From Dipylidium caninum (lineage: Eukaryota; Platyhelminthes; Cestoda; Cyclophyllidea; Dipylidiidae), in contig QEYB01000654.1 of the NCBI GenBank assembly GCA_017562135.1, positions 1,302,001 to 1,366,000 of the forward strand: a stretch of 64,000 bases of DNA, read 5' to 3'. Under the pieces are notes generated by a model. It made no database searches. It worked only from the letters and a program-made list of their open reading frames with translations, and was not told the DNA's origin. Both the position numbers and the translations under genes were made by a program. Shown here in pieces: positions 11,540-24,000 of this stretch; position 1 is the first letter of the stretch; each line of letters opens with the position of its first letter.

Positions 11540-13684
11540 GTTCGTAGTGCCTTCTTTTATCTATGTACTCCGTCATAGTTCTGCCCGCCTAGATAGACTA
11601 ATTCCTCACTAGATTAACTCGAATCTGCGTTTTAAATGTATTCTGACGGAAAGAAAGTGGTTAACTGGACTGCGTGTCGTGGAAACGAAGAGTTAATTGA
11701 AGCTATTTACTTTCTCCTCATGCTAATTTTGTTATTTTTATAGTGTTATTGAAACTAGCCAAATATATATGACGTCGTTACCGTCATTTACTAAGACGTA
11801 AATTCGCCTCCTCCTTTTTACATGAATTCGTAGCTTTACACCTAACATCCCACAAATATTATTTGCACACAGAACGTTGTACGCGTTATTTCCCATATGG
11901 CTTGCTTCTAGCCCAATTACCTGTGTCTCTGCCTGAATAACCTGCAGTTTTTATCATCGCAGTTACTTAAAAAGTTCCTTGGAAACGCCCCCCCCCATTT
12001 TTAGTCTTACTTCAGCTTATTGCACCGATAAAGGTTATTACTGAACAGCCTGGTGAGTTAACTGGAATCCGTATTGAAAGTAGTGGCAACATAAAGTAGA
12101 CCAAATGGCGGAGTCTCCAATTACATTTCAGTTTTGGAAAAACCCCGTCAGACAAAATCCGCACTTCCGGCTCTAACATTCCCCAAGCGCACTTAAACAA
12201 TCAAGGTTATTAGCATTCATTTATTCGGGCAAGTAAAAGTTTGCCATTTTATCTTATTGTCTGTCTTAAAATTTATTACAAAACCACAAATCTGTTGTTT
12301 TTAACATATTTTTAATCTCTCAATTGTCTATTCAAACAGACCTTTCTGTTATGCCGTCTATTATCGCCGAGCTGTGAAGTAGGAATGCCAGTTGTATTTT
12401 ATGTAGAGGACCTTGAGAGATAGTCTTTTTCCCCTTCAGATGTATTGACGTCCGCACAAAGGGTCTTCAAAAGAAAGTTCAAAAAATAAAATTCGATTGG
12501 TTTTGATCGCTGTCGCACTATCCAAACGGTAATTTTTTACCGTCAGGGGTGAAAAAAAGTGGTGCTATTTATGAATTTGTGTAGTTCGTTTTTAAACCGA
12601 CTTTGTTTCCAATCTTCAGCTTTGGCCTGTCATCCTCCACACCTTAAGTTGCTGCCGTGTGTGTTTCGATTATTCTCTCTTTCACTTTCGTAGGCCACCG
12701 CTCAAGGTGTGTTTACTTTTATAATCTCTATAAGACGTCTTACTCCAATCGATTCTCTATAAATGGTTCCACACCTCGCCAAAATTCTCCCCAAAAAGGG
12801 GAGTTGACGCAAGAATTCTTCACTTATCCCGGTCTACTTTCATGTCTTCCCATCCTCCTCTTATACCGACATCACTTAGCCGCCATGTTAATACCCTTCC
12901 GTCGTGTTTTGCCATCGAACTCCGTAAAACGTCTATCGTCGGAGCATTTGGTGTCCCACTCGATGGAGGTGGAGACTTGCGAGCAGCTAATAGAGCGCGT
13001 TTGTTTGTCCTCCACGTACCACCGAGTGAGGAAGTGTTCCTCCCTAAAGTAGTCCGGCCAATTATGAATTCTTGTTGTGATCATTCCACGCAGAAAGTAT
13101 CTTTGTCGGGAAATTGGCGGCAGGTGACAAGCGGCAAAGCGTTTTTCCAGTTCGCACAAACACACACACACACACACACATAAACAGAAAAGTCTGCAAC
13201 AAGGAGATGCGGTCGGATTGAGCGAGCAAGAAGTGGACAGAATGTGATGGTCACGCGGTAGTCCGCTCTTCATTCCCCCCGCGAACTAGGCCGACAGTGT
13301 CGTGATGATGACACCTCCCACAGAGACCGAAGGCAAGGTGGAGAAGAGAAGAAAGCGGGGAGATGCCAAATTCGGTATCATTTTGGCTACGAAGTGGATT
13401 GCTTAGCGGATGGGAAGGTGAAAGAGATTTGGCGCTGGACAACTTCTGAGCCACCGCACTACCGGTCCCTGCCCACAGCGGCGGGAGACACAGCAAAGCC
13501 TGTGCTGTTCGAGACAAGAAAGAAGTTTGAGAGTAGATAGGAAAAAATGAAGGCCTAAAAGTCCTCTCAAGTCCTTCCTTTAGGGTTTTTTCGCTTTCGG
13601 GGCATTCCTGCACTCTTTTCTCTCATTGGCTATTCTACTCAGCTTTCAACCAATCAGCGCGAGGCGTCGCCGTCAGTCTGGCAG
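11540..13684. other. AT-rich stretch, probably an intron of the PAR-3-like gene
   Basis: A sharp drop in GC content begins near 11,150 and lasts to about 13,500. It contains an AC dinucleotide repeat but no exon, RNA gene or mobile element that I can recognise. The open frames at 12,657-13,183 have no domain signature and overlap each other. Confidence 0.5.
13160..13180. repeat. AC dinucleotide repeat
   Basis: About ten CA units in AT-rich DNA. Confidence 0.85.
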
Positions 13685-16600
13685 TTGCGAGACCTCTCAT
13701 TGGCTGAAGGTCACAGCGCGTTCGTCGACCTTCGCAAGCCTCCACCACCGCCGCCACCACCGCCACTGCCACCTCCTCAGCCGCCACCGCCATCAACCAC
13801 GAGCGCTGCCACGACAGCTGCCGTCCTCAGCGCTAATGCCCCAGTCAACCTGGCGACAACGCTCAAGGTCACCAACCCGATGGTGGGCGCGGTGGGGCAC
13901 CCTCCGCCGCCTCCGCCTCCCAAACGATCGCCTCAAACGGTGTTGACAGGGTGAGAGTTAAATGGCAGTGATCGGAGTTCCGTGTACTGCTCCCACCGCG
14001 CCTACAAGCTTCTCGGTTTTTTGCTCCCATATCGGTGGATGGCCAAATTTCGGACGGCGGTAGCAATGATGAGCCCGAGTTGGCTCTAGGATCTGGCCAC
14101 TGGCCACTCCAGCCCTGCTGATAACTCGACAGCCCGCCATCACGCGCGCCGGTCTCTGGAGGAGAGCGGAGAAGCAATTGGCTCTCTGCCCGCGCGCTCC
14201 TGTGTTTCGCCGTCACTTGTGAGCGGGAAGTCAGTTTTCCCGCTGACAGACCGCACTCTGCCCTGCCACTGCGGGCGGGCGCAGAACGGCGCGAAGGCAG
14301 CTCGTGTTTTTCTCTCACCCGCTGGCCGAGGAGGCAGAGGAGGCGAGACAAGACGAGGCGAGTTTATTGCCTCCGCTTGGCAATTCCTCTCCTCGACCAC
14401 ACACAGTCTCAGTTAAAGAAACAAAACTGGCGACTCCTCCTCCCGGCAAAACCCCTTTCACTGCCTAGGAAAGTAGACGTTCCACTTGTGACGGTCGCTT
14501 TGCCTGCCTCTCGTCACGCGGTCGCCACAGCCGTGACGTGCGGCGAGACGAGTTCGGGCCCACAGCAGCCAGGAATGGCCTCCCCTGTGAGGTGGTCGAC
14601 TGCGGTGCGGCGGAGCGGCTGGAAGAAATCTCGGCCAGATCCGCCTGTGCGGACTGAGGGGGGAATAAGCAGTTCTGGACGGTCCAAATCCCACCCGAGT
14701 CGGCCGGAGTCACCGACCTCCGGTGGGGGCTGCTGCGGAGTCCGTGGTGGGGGACGATTAGGCGAATTGTCGGCCAGCGGAGTGCAGTGGTGGTAGAGCG
14801 AGTGAATTTATAGTCGACGATCTTCGACATGGCGAAGTGGGCGTCGCTCGGAGCTGCGCCTCGTCGAAGTCGGCGACCAATGAGACCTGCTCCTCGTCGA
14901 AGTCGGCGACCAATGAGACCTGCTCCTCGTCGATGTCTTCGTCTTCTCCCCTCGACTTTCCCCCCAAACCTTGCAGGAAACTCGAGGAGACGATACAACC
15001 GCCGAAGTTCACAGCACCCCAACCGCCTCCGCTCCAGGCGCCTCCGCCGCCACCGCCGCCTACCAAGGAGGCCTCGGTCGTCGTGCTTCCGCCCAGCAGC
15101 TGCGTCCTGCCCTCGCACCCGCGCGTAGACCCTCCCAAATCGCAGCCCCCCGAGGCCGTGGGCCTGGACGAGGCGTCGGTCCGCCACATGACCGACCTCC
15201 TCACGCGGAAACACGCCTCCGACAGCGTGCGGGAGTACCTGCTCTCCGCCACCGCGGAGATGGAGCACGAGAGGGAGCGACGACTGCAGGCGGCGGCGGT
15301 TAACGTGGTGGCGTTTCGGCGGCGGGTGCCCGCGGTCCAGGGCCACCCGCTCTTCGAGGCCACCAGGGCGTCCACGTCGGGCAACACGGCGGAGCGACCG
15401 GCCTCCGCGTTGGTGTCGAAGGTGTTGCCCGCCGAGGAGGAGATTACGATTCGTCTCATAAAAGGTGAGTGGACGCGCACACTTCGGACAGAGTGGGGAG
15501 AGCGGAGGCGGCGGGGCGAAGAGGGGGCGGGGGGCAGACGAGAATTTTATTTTGCAACTCCGCACTCGGTGCCACGTGGAAATGTGAGGCTGCGACCACC
15601 TCGAGGCGGCAGTGAGGACGACACCGCGACTTGCGAAAGCACAACGACATTCCGCTCTCGTCTGATTCCGCGCGCCCGGCCTCGTTCGGTTCCCGCCGCC
15701 CGGCGCGGAGTCCCGACGGCAGCCCGGCCCGGCGACTATCCTCCGGCGCTCCTGAGCGTCCACCGCCTCCGCCTCCTCGTTTTGGCTGCTCCCTTCCTCG
15801 TCCGCCTGTCTCGTTCTCTTGTGGAGCGGCCGATTGACAGACCACAGTACGGAGTCGTCGCTTTTCCGCACTCCGCAGTTGACCACGAGAAAGCTGGACA
15901 CAAAGACGATGTGGGGAAAAAGCAGACGCTTTAATGGGCAAACGGCGTCACTGCGGCCGCACGAGGAAGACGCAGGGGGCGAATTGGCCGACACCAAAGG
16001 CTAAAGACGGTTCCCCTGACGCAGGGGCGTCAAATGACAGTCTTGTTAGGTCCATCGCGTCGTCGGTTTCGTTGAACCTCGGCGCACTGCGGAGTTGAGC
16101 CGATTTTTTGGGGCAGCGGGACCGCGATGCTCCCGACTGGGCGGAAACCCCGCGCTCACTTGACAGCTGCACTCAACTGGCTCGACAGGCCCGGGAATTT
16201 CCTCCTCTCGCCGCCCAACCCGCTCACACTCCCATTTCAGCTGCGGCCGGCTTGGGATTCAGTCTGACCACGCGCGAGGTGTTCCTGGGCGCCTATTCGA
16301 CCGGCCACGCGTCGCCCATGAAGACGCAGCTCCAACAGTCCACCTCGAAGACGCAGCAACATCAGACAGTCCACTTGACGCCGATCTACGGAAGAGCCGT
16401 CTGCGTTAAGAGCATAATCCCCGGCGGCGTGGCGCTGAAAGACGGCTCTCTCCGCGTCGGAGACCGTCTCCTGAAGGTGGGTCCGCGCGCGCATTGCGTT
16501 TCTTTTAACTCTCCTGCGCCTCCCTCGGCGCGGGTCGGCCAGATGGCGGCTCCTTGGCTCCCGACTGGGCCTCTTCGCTGCTCACAGAGCCGATGTGCCA

Positions 16601-19600
16601 AGGAAGCATGGTGCCTTCTTTTAATGGGTTCGACGTGTCTACCTGCGGGCCGAGTTAACGATGAACGAGCAAGAAAGTCCGTTTGACATAGACAAGGTTG
16701 TATTTCGGCAGGTGGACAGGGAAGATGTGTCGACCAAGTCGCAGGCGCAAATAGTCTCCCTCCTCCGGGTGAAGCCCGTCGGCTCCGAAGTGGAACTCGT
16801 CGTCAGGCGGCCTCAGTGGCTGGCGTCCACGTCGATGACAGCGTCGCCGATGAAGACCCTCGACAGCGAGGTGACGTACAGGACGCTGAACTCCGGCTCG
16901 AGCATGGGCGCCTGCGGGTGCATGTCGCCGCACTGCACCTCGGAGTACGGACCGCCTCGGGGCAATCGGATGGGCAGTGTGGACGACTCGCATATCGGAA
17001 GTCACTCTGACGTACGCGACACTTCCTACTCATTCTATTTCAGTAGCGTGTCGCGCATCCTCGCAATTTCAGGCCGTTAGGTAGCGATAGCTCGAAAAAC
17101 GCTGAAATTAGGCTGATGTGAGCGTATTTCCACTTTACATCAACCGCCACATTCCCTTCCAGCGGGTTGAAAAGTGCGTCTACCTGAAACTGGACATTCC
17201 CCTGCTGCCACTGGAGGCGCAACTGTCAATGGAGAGTGACGGAAGCGGCGGCGGAGGCGGAGGCGGCGGGGGCGTTGCCCTGACCATTCGTAATCGTCTG
17301 GCAGCCATGCGATTGGGCGTCAGTGTGCGAGAAGACCTCCCCGATTGGTACCCCAACTCCGGCACGACGAGTGGGATTTTCGTCAAAGGCCTAATCGAGG
17401 GTGGAGCCGCACACGCCGTAGGTCACCTCGTAATAATGCTCCCTACACCACTGGTCTCTACCTCTTTTGGCGCCTTAGTCCGCATCTGTCCTCCCTCACG
17501 CCAGGACGGTCGTCTACGAGTGGGCGATGAAATCCTGGAGGTGAACGGCATCTCCCTCGTGAACACGCCAAATCCCCTCGCACTCCTGCGAGCAGTGCTC
17601 AAGCAGATCTCCACCCTGACTCCTCTCAACGCCAGCTCCAACTCGCCCAACTGCCCCAACGATTCGAGCGGCGCCCTTCCTGTGGTTCGTCTCCTCATTG
17701 CCCGACGAATACGGCACAGGCGATCCGCGTCTGGTCACACTGTAAGCTTCCAGGATTGAAATAAAGTCTCCTACTGGACTATAATTGCATTTACAAAAGT
17801 TTAATACTTGGACCTTGTGTTTGGAACATTAGGAGGCGTTTTATAAGATGTTAGTTTCGCGACATGAACATCTTCAATTGTTTGTAAGACAAAAAAGAGA
17901 TGAGAGAGGGTGCCTTCAAGTGCATTTTAGCTCCTCTTCTTTTCCTCACTTGACTTAGCCGCCCTCAAAATGCCTAGAGAGGCGATAGCAATCGCAGTAA
18001 TTAGAACAAAAAAAGGTATTTCCATCTTTACATCGCTTCATACCCCTTTTTGCTTGCACTGCCACCCTCCGAGGTGAATCTTTTCGGCAGAATGTGACCC
18101 CCTCACGGACTTTCATCCTTCCCCTTCCCTACTCTGACCCGCCATGCTCGGCTCATTTTCTTGTTTGGCTCTTTCATGTAGGAATGCCTCAGCTTTAATT
18201 TGACCGCCACAATTCTCATTTGAAACCAAGTGATGGAATGGCCGGCTTTCGGTGTTGCTCCTCTGTTTTCTACTTGCTCTGTTGGAAGCATGAAGCTGTG
18301 GAGAGCTTCTCTCCCCCTCCGCCGCCTTTGCCCATTATGCTTTGTCAACTAGCTTCGGAGCCTTTTTTACTTCCCAAGCTCAATTGGAAGCTGAATTTGC
18401 TCGGCGAGAGAAGGCATGCTTGTGTGCCTGTAAATCTGATTTTAAAATAGAGTTCTCCCAAAGACTGGTAACCCCCTCGCTGGATTATCGAGTCAGTGCA
18501 TCAAAATGCAAGCATCCTATTCGTGTGGTGGAGTTTTCTCAGATGGGGTTCATTAAATATTACACTTCTACTTACAACATATAAGTACACGTGTTTTAGT
18601 AAGAGGTAGAATGGCCGAAAGGTTAGATATAAATCTTTTTACGCGTTCCACCTTTGCCAACACTAACATTGCCAGGCGGAGTTCTCTAACACATCGACAG
18701 CCCTCTCATCGATATATCGCATCTGTACATCGGGTTGCAAGCCCTCCATTTGTGTACTGAAGCATCCCCGAAAGCGACCAATGCATTGTGTTTAAGGCTA
18801 CTACTTAAAACGTATAAGTACGCCTTTTTTACTAGAAAATTAGCATGTTGATTCATAATGGTAGGCACGCCTCTTGGCGGGAGAAAGACTGGATAGAACA
18901 CGCCTCCAGGCCTTCTGTCGTTACTGCCGCTAACATTGGCCTCACCATTAACGCATTAAAGCTGTTCTTCCTCCCAAACAAGATCGGCTCCAATTTCGGG
19001 CTAGAAGCGGTCCCCCGAAGCTGCTCCCAAAGGGGACATGGCCAAAACCCCCGCACTACTCTTATCGCCAACAGAAAGCAGCTCAGCGGAGGCGCCAAGC
19101 CGCGCGTTTCGAATATCCGCCGACGTCCACGCCGCTAGCACAACTGCTGCTACTGCCACTACGTCCGCCGTCGAAGGCACTGGCAGGAGTACCGCCGGCG
19201 GCGGTGTGGACGCCGCACCGAGTCCTTCGACCCTAAGGAAGAAGTCGGTGGCCCCCAACCCCGTTCAGCAAGCCCCCTCCCTGTCAAAGCCTTCGCCAAG
19301 TGCCGTCGCGTCGCAAGTGAAGAAAGCGTCCACCGAGAAGTGGTGAGTTGCACAAACCGGCGCTGACTGAGTCCACACGCTGGCGGCTCAAGATTGGGGC
19401 AGCAGCAGCGGCGGGCGTAAAGCCGCCCGCGACCCGATAGTCTCGGCGTTCCCCGCCCCCGGCCGCTCGACGCGAGAGGGCACCTAATTCGGCCCCCCCC
19501 GCGGGTGTGAACCCGCCCGCCAATTAAAAGTGACTTGAAATGCACACGCAGCGGAGATAATTTCCCCGTAAACGCAGACGTGGAGCGGGTGAGCGTAGGA

Positions 19601-20256
19601 ACCACCGGCGGGGGGTCGCGGGGCGGAAGCGCAGCCGCCGCCCCCGCCGCCGGAACACCCCGGTAACCGTCTTCGCCTCCCCCTTGCAGATGCCCCACCC
19701 CGAGCGATTGAACGCCGACTCCCCGCGAATCACCGCCTCCCTATGCAAATTGTCGAAAACAGCAGCCAACATTCCTTCCACAACTGCACGTCGGCCTCTC
19801 ACCGCCGCCGCCGCCCTCCCCACCTCCTCCTCCGCTCCCTCGACCCCGACCCCGCCCCCGCCCTTGTACATGTCTGCACCGCGTTACCGAGCGAGAGAAG
19901 CCCTGTCGCGCAACTACATGTACACAGAGACACAAGCACACGCACACACGCAGACAAACAGACGCCCACTGACAAGTGGACTGTCCGACCGGGAGACAGA
20001 GGCGCCCCACCGCGCAGTCTCGCCTGTCAAATGCTCAAAAGAACTGCGGGAAGTAGAATCGGCCTTGGAAACTCGAGTGACGGAGGACGCGACTTTTCGA
20101 CCACATTTCCTTTACTCTCCCGTGCGCACACTTTCGTCCTCCCCCTCCACTCGCCCTGCCCGGCCCTGCCCGGCCGCGCCTGCCCCGCGCGGGCAAAAAC
20201 CGCGGGGAGAGGGTGTGTCCAGGGCGACGGGCGACTGCGTTCCACGTGTGCAATAA
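13685..20256 (+). CDS. PAR-3/Bazooka-like polarity scaffold: PDZ2, PDZ3 and C-terminal exons
   Basis: Exons, all phase-consistent: 13685-13950, 14977-15464, 16241-16476, 16712-17011, 17163-17417, 17505-17741, 19005-19342, 19552-19588 and 19690-20256. PAR-3 scaffolds the PAR-6/aPKC complex at the cell cortex and sets apical-basal polarity. Polyproline segments precede PDZ2, whose strands begin EEITIRLIK then GLGFSLTTREV and continue through KSIIPGGVALKDGSLRVGD and SQAQIVSLLR. PDZ3 contains LGVSVRED, SGIFVKGLIEGGAAH, DGRLRVGDEILEVNGISL and VRLLIARRIR, resembling PAR-3 PDZ3 (LGVSVKGN, IFVKSIINGGAA, LIVARRI). The tail is Ser/Ala/Pro-rich with a basic LRKKS motif. The stop at 20254-20256 overlaps AATAAA. 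An alternative shorter end lies at 17759, also on AATAAA. PDZ2 carries a roughly 30-residue insertion and PDZ3 a polyglycine run. No PDZ1 was found. A PDZ scaffold other than PAR-3 is possible but less likely. Confidence 0.85.
14861..14935. repeat. 33-base tandem repeat
   Basis: Two full copies and a short third of a 33-base unit starting TCGTCGAAGTCGGCGACC, ending 41 bases before the acceptor of the PAR-3-like exon at 14977. The unit length is a multiple of three and open in the exon's frame, so without the splice it would extend the protein by an 11-residue Ser/Thr-rich repeat. Phase evidence favours splicing at 14977, which makes the repeat intronic. Confidence 0.85.
17760..17765 (+). promoter_or_regulatory. 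AATAAA poly(A) signal after a possible early stop
   Basis: AATAAA starts one base after the TGA at 17757-17759. If the donor at 17742 is not used, the PAR-3-like protein would gain six residues after PDZ3 and stop here. DNA just downstream turns AT-rich, compatible with a transcript end. This implies a short isoform or, alternatively, the true gene end. Confidence 0.45.
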
Positions 20257-20257
20257 A
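20251..20257 (+). promoter_or_regulatory. CAATAAA poly(A) signal overlapping the PAR-3-like stop codon
   Basis: The last sense codon, the stop and the AATAAA hexamer share bases (CAATAAA). This makes a plausible 3' end for the long form of the PAR-3-like transcript. Confidence 0.5.
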
Positions 20258-21094
20258 GCCCCCCTGCATGGGGGGAGAAAGAAGAAATGTGCAGTCGGTG
20301 GGGAGGCGAAGGGGGAGGAGGGGCGGACTTGGGGGACCTCGACTCCCGGCGAGAGATGCGTTGACAGAGCCAGTCTTGGGCAAAAGCTCTGAGGCGCGGG
20401 CTCTGCCGAGGTGGTCGAAGGGACGCACTCTCCAAAGAGAGTGACCACCACAAAAAGCGAGTGCACTGCTGGCGGGAGAGGTGAGTAGGAAAAGACGATA
20501 GAACCAACTGGAGGGCGAGTGGGCGCGCCCACCAGCCGCCGACGCACAACACTTGCTCAAGACTAAACGGGAAGAGGAGGAGGAGAGCGCGAGCAGGGCG
20601 ATCGGGGGAGGAGCCGAAATGGTATTGGTCGATGTTACAGAGCACTTCATTTACTTTACCCATACACGGCAGCAATAGTTTGTGGTTGTATAAATCATCA
20701 ATTGGGGGAAGCAGCGTTCGACAAGAACACACGCGCACACACACGGCGAGACAGACAGTGAGGGAGCGGAGGAGGGGAGAGAGTGAGTAGGCGAAACGGC
20801 GGTTCGAAGCAGAAGTCCAGAGGGAGGATACTTGGTTATGATAATGGCGATACTGATGATGTGGTGCATACGTCAGTGAGTATACACACACACACACACA
20901 GAGAGAGAGAGAAAAAAGAGATGGTTGCTCAGCGGCTAAGAGAGTGGCCACAGGGCCACAAAGGTAGAAAAAGAGGGGAGGAGGAGGGGGAATAGGGGGG
21001 GGAGGTTTGCGGAGGAACGTCTATTTCTGAACTCCGTTGATTGCATACTCTCTCGCCTCTCTTCTGCGCCCATCTTCCTCCTCTAGCGCATCTC
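20258..21094. other. Convergent intergenic spacer between the PAR-3-like gene and ubiquilin
   Basis: GC-rich to mixed DNA between two genes pointing toward each other. It holds a CA/GA compound microsatellite near 20,883-20,912 and no exon that I recognise. Confidence 0.6.
20883..20912. repeat. CA/GA compound dinucleotide repeat
   Basis: About nine CA units followed directly by about six GA units, in the spacer between two convergent genes. Confidence 0.85.
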
Positions 21095-24000
21095 CTAGTT
21101 ACCCTGATCCAAAAGTCGATCAATTGCTGCATTTACATCCCCGTGGCAGAAGATCAAGGCTGCGAGGAAGGGAGAAAAGAGGGCGTATTAGGACTCGAGG
21201 TCACAGTCCAGAGGGCCGCCACCGCATTTAGTGTGTGGAAATGAAACAGACCTTGGAGGTTGGCGGACCGATTGTTGAACCCCATGTTGGTAAGTGTTTG
21301 CAGTTGCGAGGCGTACCGCACCTCAGGAGGCAACTGCGGCTGCTGCTGTGAACCTCCCTACAGAGTGGGAAAATATCAAAATAGGTCACCGGGTGAAGGT
21401 TGTCTGGCTGTGAAGGCCCAAAAAGGGAGCTGAGGCGACATCCCAGTTAATGGGTAGATGTCGCCGCTAAGCGACACAACGAGGGGCCAGAAAGCAGACT
21501 CACCGACTCCTGTCCTGACGGCGCAACGTTGAGGAGGCTCGCCATGAGGGAGGCCAACTCGACGTTGCCCAGAGACGAGACACTACTAGACGGGGGTGCG
21601 GCGGAGGCAGACCCCTCTCTCCCCTCCGATGCTCCAGACTCATTCGACAGAGATGAAGCAAAAGAACTCCCGCTAATATTCGTCATGCTGGCGAAGACGT
21701 CAGGTGCTTCCTCTTGGAGAATACGAAGACCCTCTTGAATTTGTGCCATAGCCTACAGCAAGATGAAAGGTTGCATATGAGGAACAGCAGCAAATAGGAA
21801 TGAGTGGATTTAACAGTTAGATTAACGATGTGCAAGAGACACCGGAATGAATAATTAGCTAAAAATAAAGTAAAAAGCGGGTATACCATGGAAGGGACAT
21901 GGATGAAAACAAGGTCGGGGAAACAGATCACAGAGGACCGTTGCGCACTTGTTAATATGGTCGCCACGGATGGAGAACAAACAGCCTTTTCTCCAACGCG
22001 AATCCGGGCCATACGACAGGACGGGCTGATAACCTTGTAACATGTGCCGAAGGACCACATACTTGCCAAGTGTTAAAAAAGTACGACTGTGGCGACCGCG
22101 GAGTTGGGTCGCTTACACGTAAGATGAGGGGTTCCAAAAGCGCCCCATGATTCACGTCGAGCAAATAAATGCAAGATCTATTGAGTCTACCGGACAGCGG
22201 AAAAACCGGTGAACGCTGCAAGAGCCAATGCCGAGATCAGTCGGCCTCGGTCGCGCAAGAGAAGACAATTGCGATATGCGTCAGTCAGGGCCACATGTAA
22301 GACAAAAGTGAAGGTGTGCGCACAGAGGCACATGGGCATCCGCACTCTGAAACATAATCCCATTTGGATAGAAGTAACAAAAATACAGGGTGAGGCATTA
22401 CACACGTAAGGAAAAGGAAGTGAACTCGAATTCGGCCGCAATTTTACACATGCCAGGCTGTGGGTTAAAGAGACTCTCCCTCGATTAACGAAATGAATCA
22501 GTTCTGGGGTCCAAGCGCACGTGTCATGCACACCAGCCTTCAGAAGACATGTGGCGAAAAATAAAGTAAGTTCTCCACAGAATCGCAAAATTAAGACAGT
22601 ATCAAGGCCAAATATTTGCAATATCATCAATGTTAGTCTGCAATAGACCAAATTAGTACACATCACGAAATTGCCCTAGAAAACCCTTGACCTCTGGTTG
22701 ACCTGTGCACAACAATTCTAGATTAAGAGACTAAGTGCCACTTATAAAAAACATACTGCTTCTTTCTTTCAGAGGTGTGAACAAACGAAATAGGAGACGT
22801 GCATTTGCACATGAGAGGCGGGAGCTTAGCAGAACAAAAAAGTGAAGTGAACAAAAAGACGATTCACTAAAAACCAGAAAGAACCATTAAGACTCACCCT
22901 CATAGCTCGCGGGTTGGACAACATATTAATAAATCCAGGTCGACTCATTTGTCTCGCCAGCTGAGGCAACATACGTCGCAAATGTTCGCGTATTGCTGGG
23001 TCCTGACTTGCCCCACTCCATACCGGATTAGCTGACAAAAAAGCTTCGAAAGTTTCTGGATTTGAGGCCATTACATCAAGCATCTGGCGCACATATGGCG
23101 CCTGGAATGCCGCAGACGTGGTTTCGGGGTTAAAAGGAATCCCACCAAGAAACGAGGTAGCCGTTGGTCCTGCTCCTGATGATTTGTGATGTTGAAGAGG
23201 TCGAAGTCGTATTGGCAGTTGACTGAGTTGTTGATTCCGTTTGAGGTTGTGTCGGCGCCCATGGATTCGGCATAGGCTCGTTGGAGGGGGCGGCCTGTCT
23301 ATTTGTGGTTCCTAGACGTTTCCAAAAAAATTGTGAGAATGTGTTAAGTGGCAGAGAGGAGAACAAACCAGAGCAAAATTGTAAAAAATAATAGCGAAGT
23401 TAATTGGCAGTGAAACCTCTGATACACTTCGGCCCTTATAAATAACATAAAAATAGAGAGGGTCTTGAGCGGTTATAAGTATAAATGTATGTGGACAGTG
23501 CCGAAGCCTACACCACAAAAATCGAAGCTCGCGCCCTTCCGTTTCCCCCAAATCAAAATAAATTATTTTGATTTACTAAAATTAGCGTACCAAGTTTCAG
23601 CTAGAGTACTAACACTATTTGATACTTGATCACACGGCCAAGGCTTAGAAACCACATCTGCTAAGCAGACGCAAATCAAGAAAATAAATCTTCAAAAGCT
23701 TATCCAGGTGAATTAAAAGTTTAGGTCTAATACGGGGAACGTGTGAAAGCACATGACTTCATCCAAAATAACAGATCACGTGGATGTGGAACAGAATTCC
23801 CTATTGTAGTTTTTTAGACCAAAATCGCAGAAAATAGTTCACATAGCATTCTTTAAAGATAAATAGTCTAGTCTGTAGGGGTTAAAGCGGACAACAGCGC
23901 CACGTGAGGGCAAAAGCGGTGGACACAAAAGCAGATCAAATAATAAACTCAACAACAGGCACATACTTCGCCTTCTGCGTTCGATTAAGCGGCCTTAACA

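Noticed and set aside
14465..15997. 510-codon minus-strand open frame
   Set aside because: It is the antisense shadow of the PAR-3-like exon 14977-15464 and flanking GC-rich introns.
20800..20815. B-box-like GGTTCGAAGC suggesting a tRNA gene
   Set aside because: No A box at the right distance and no cloverleaf could be folded around it.
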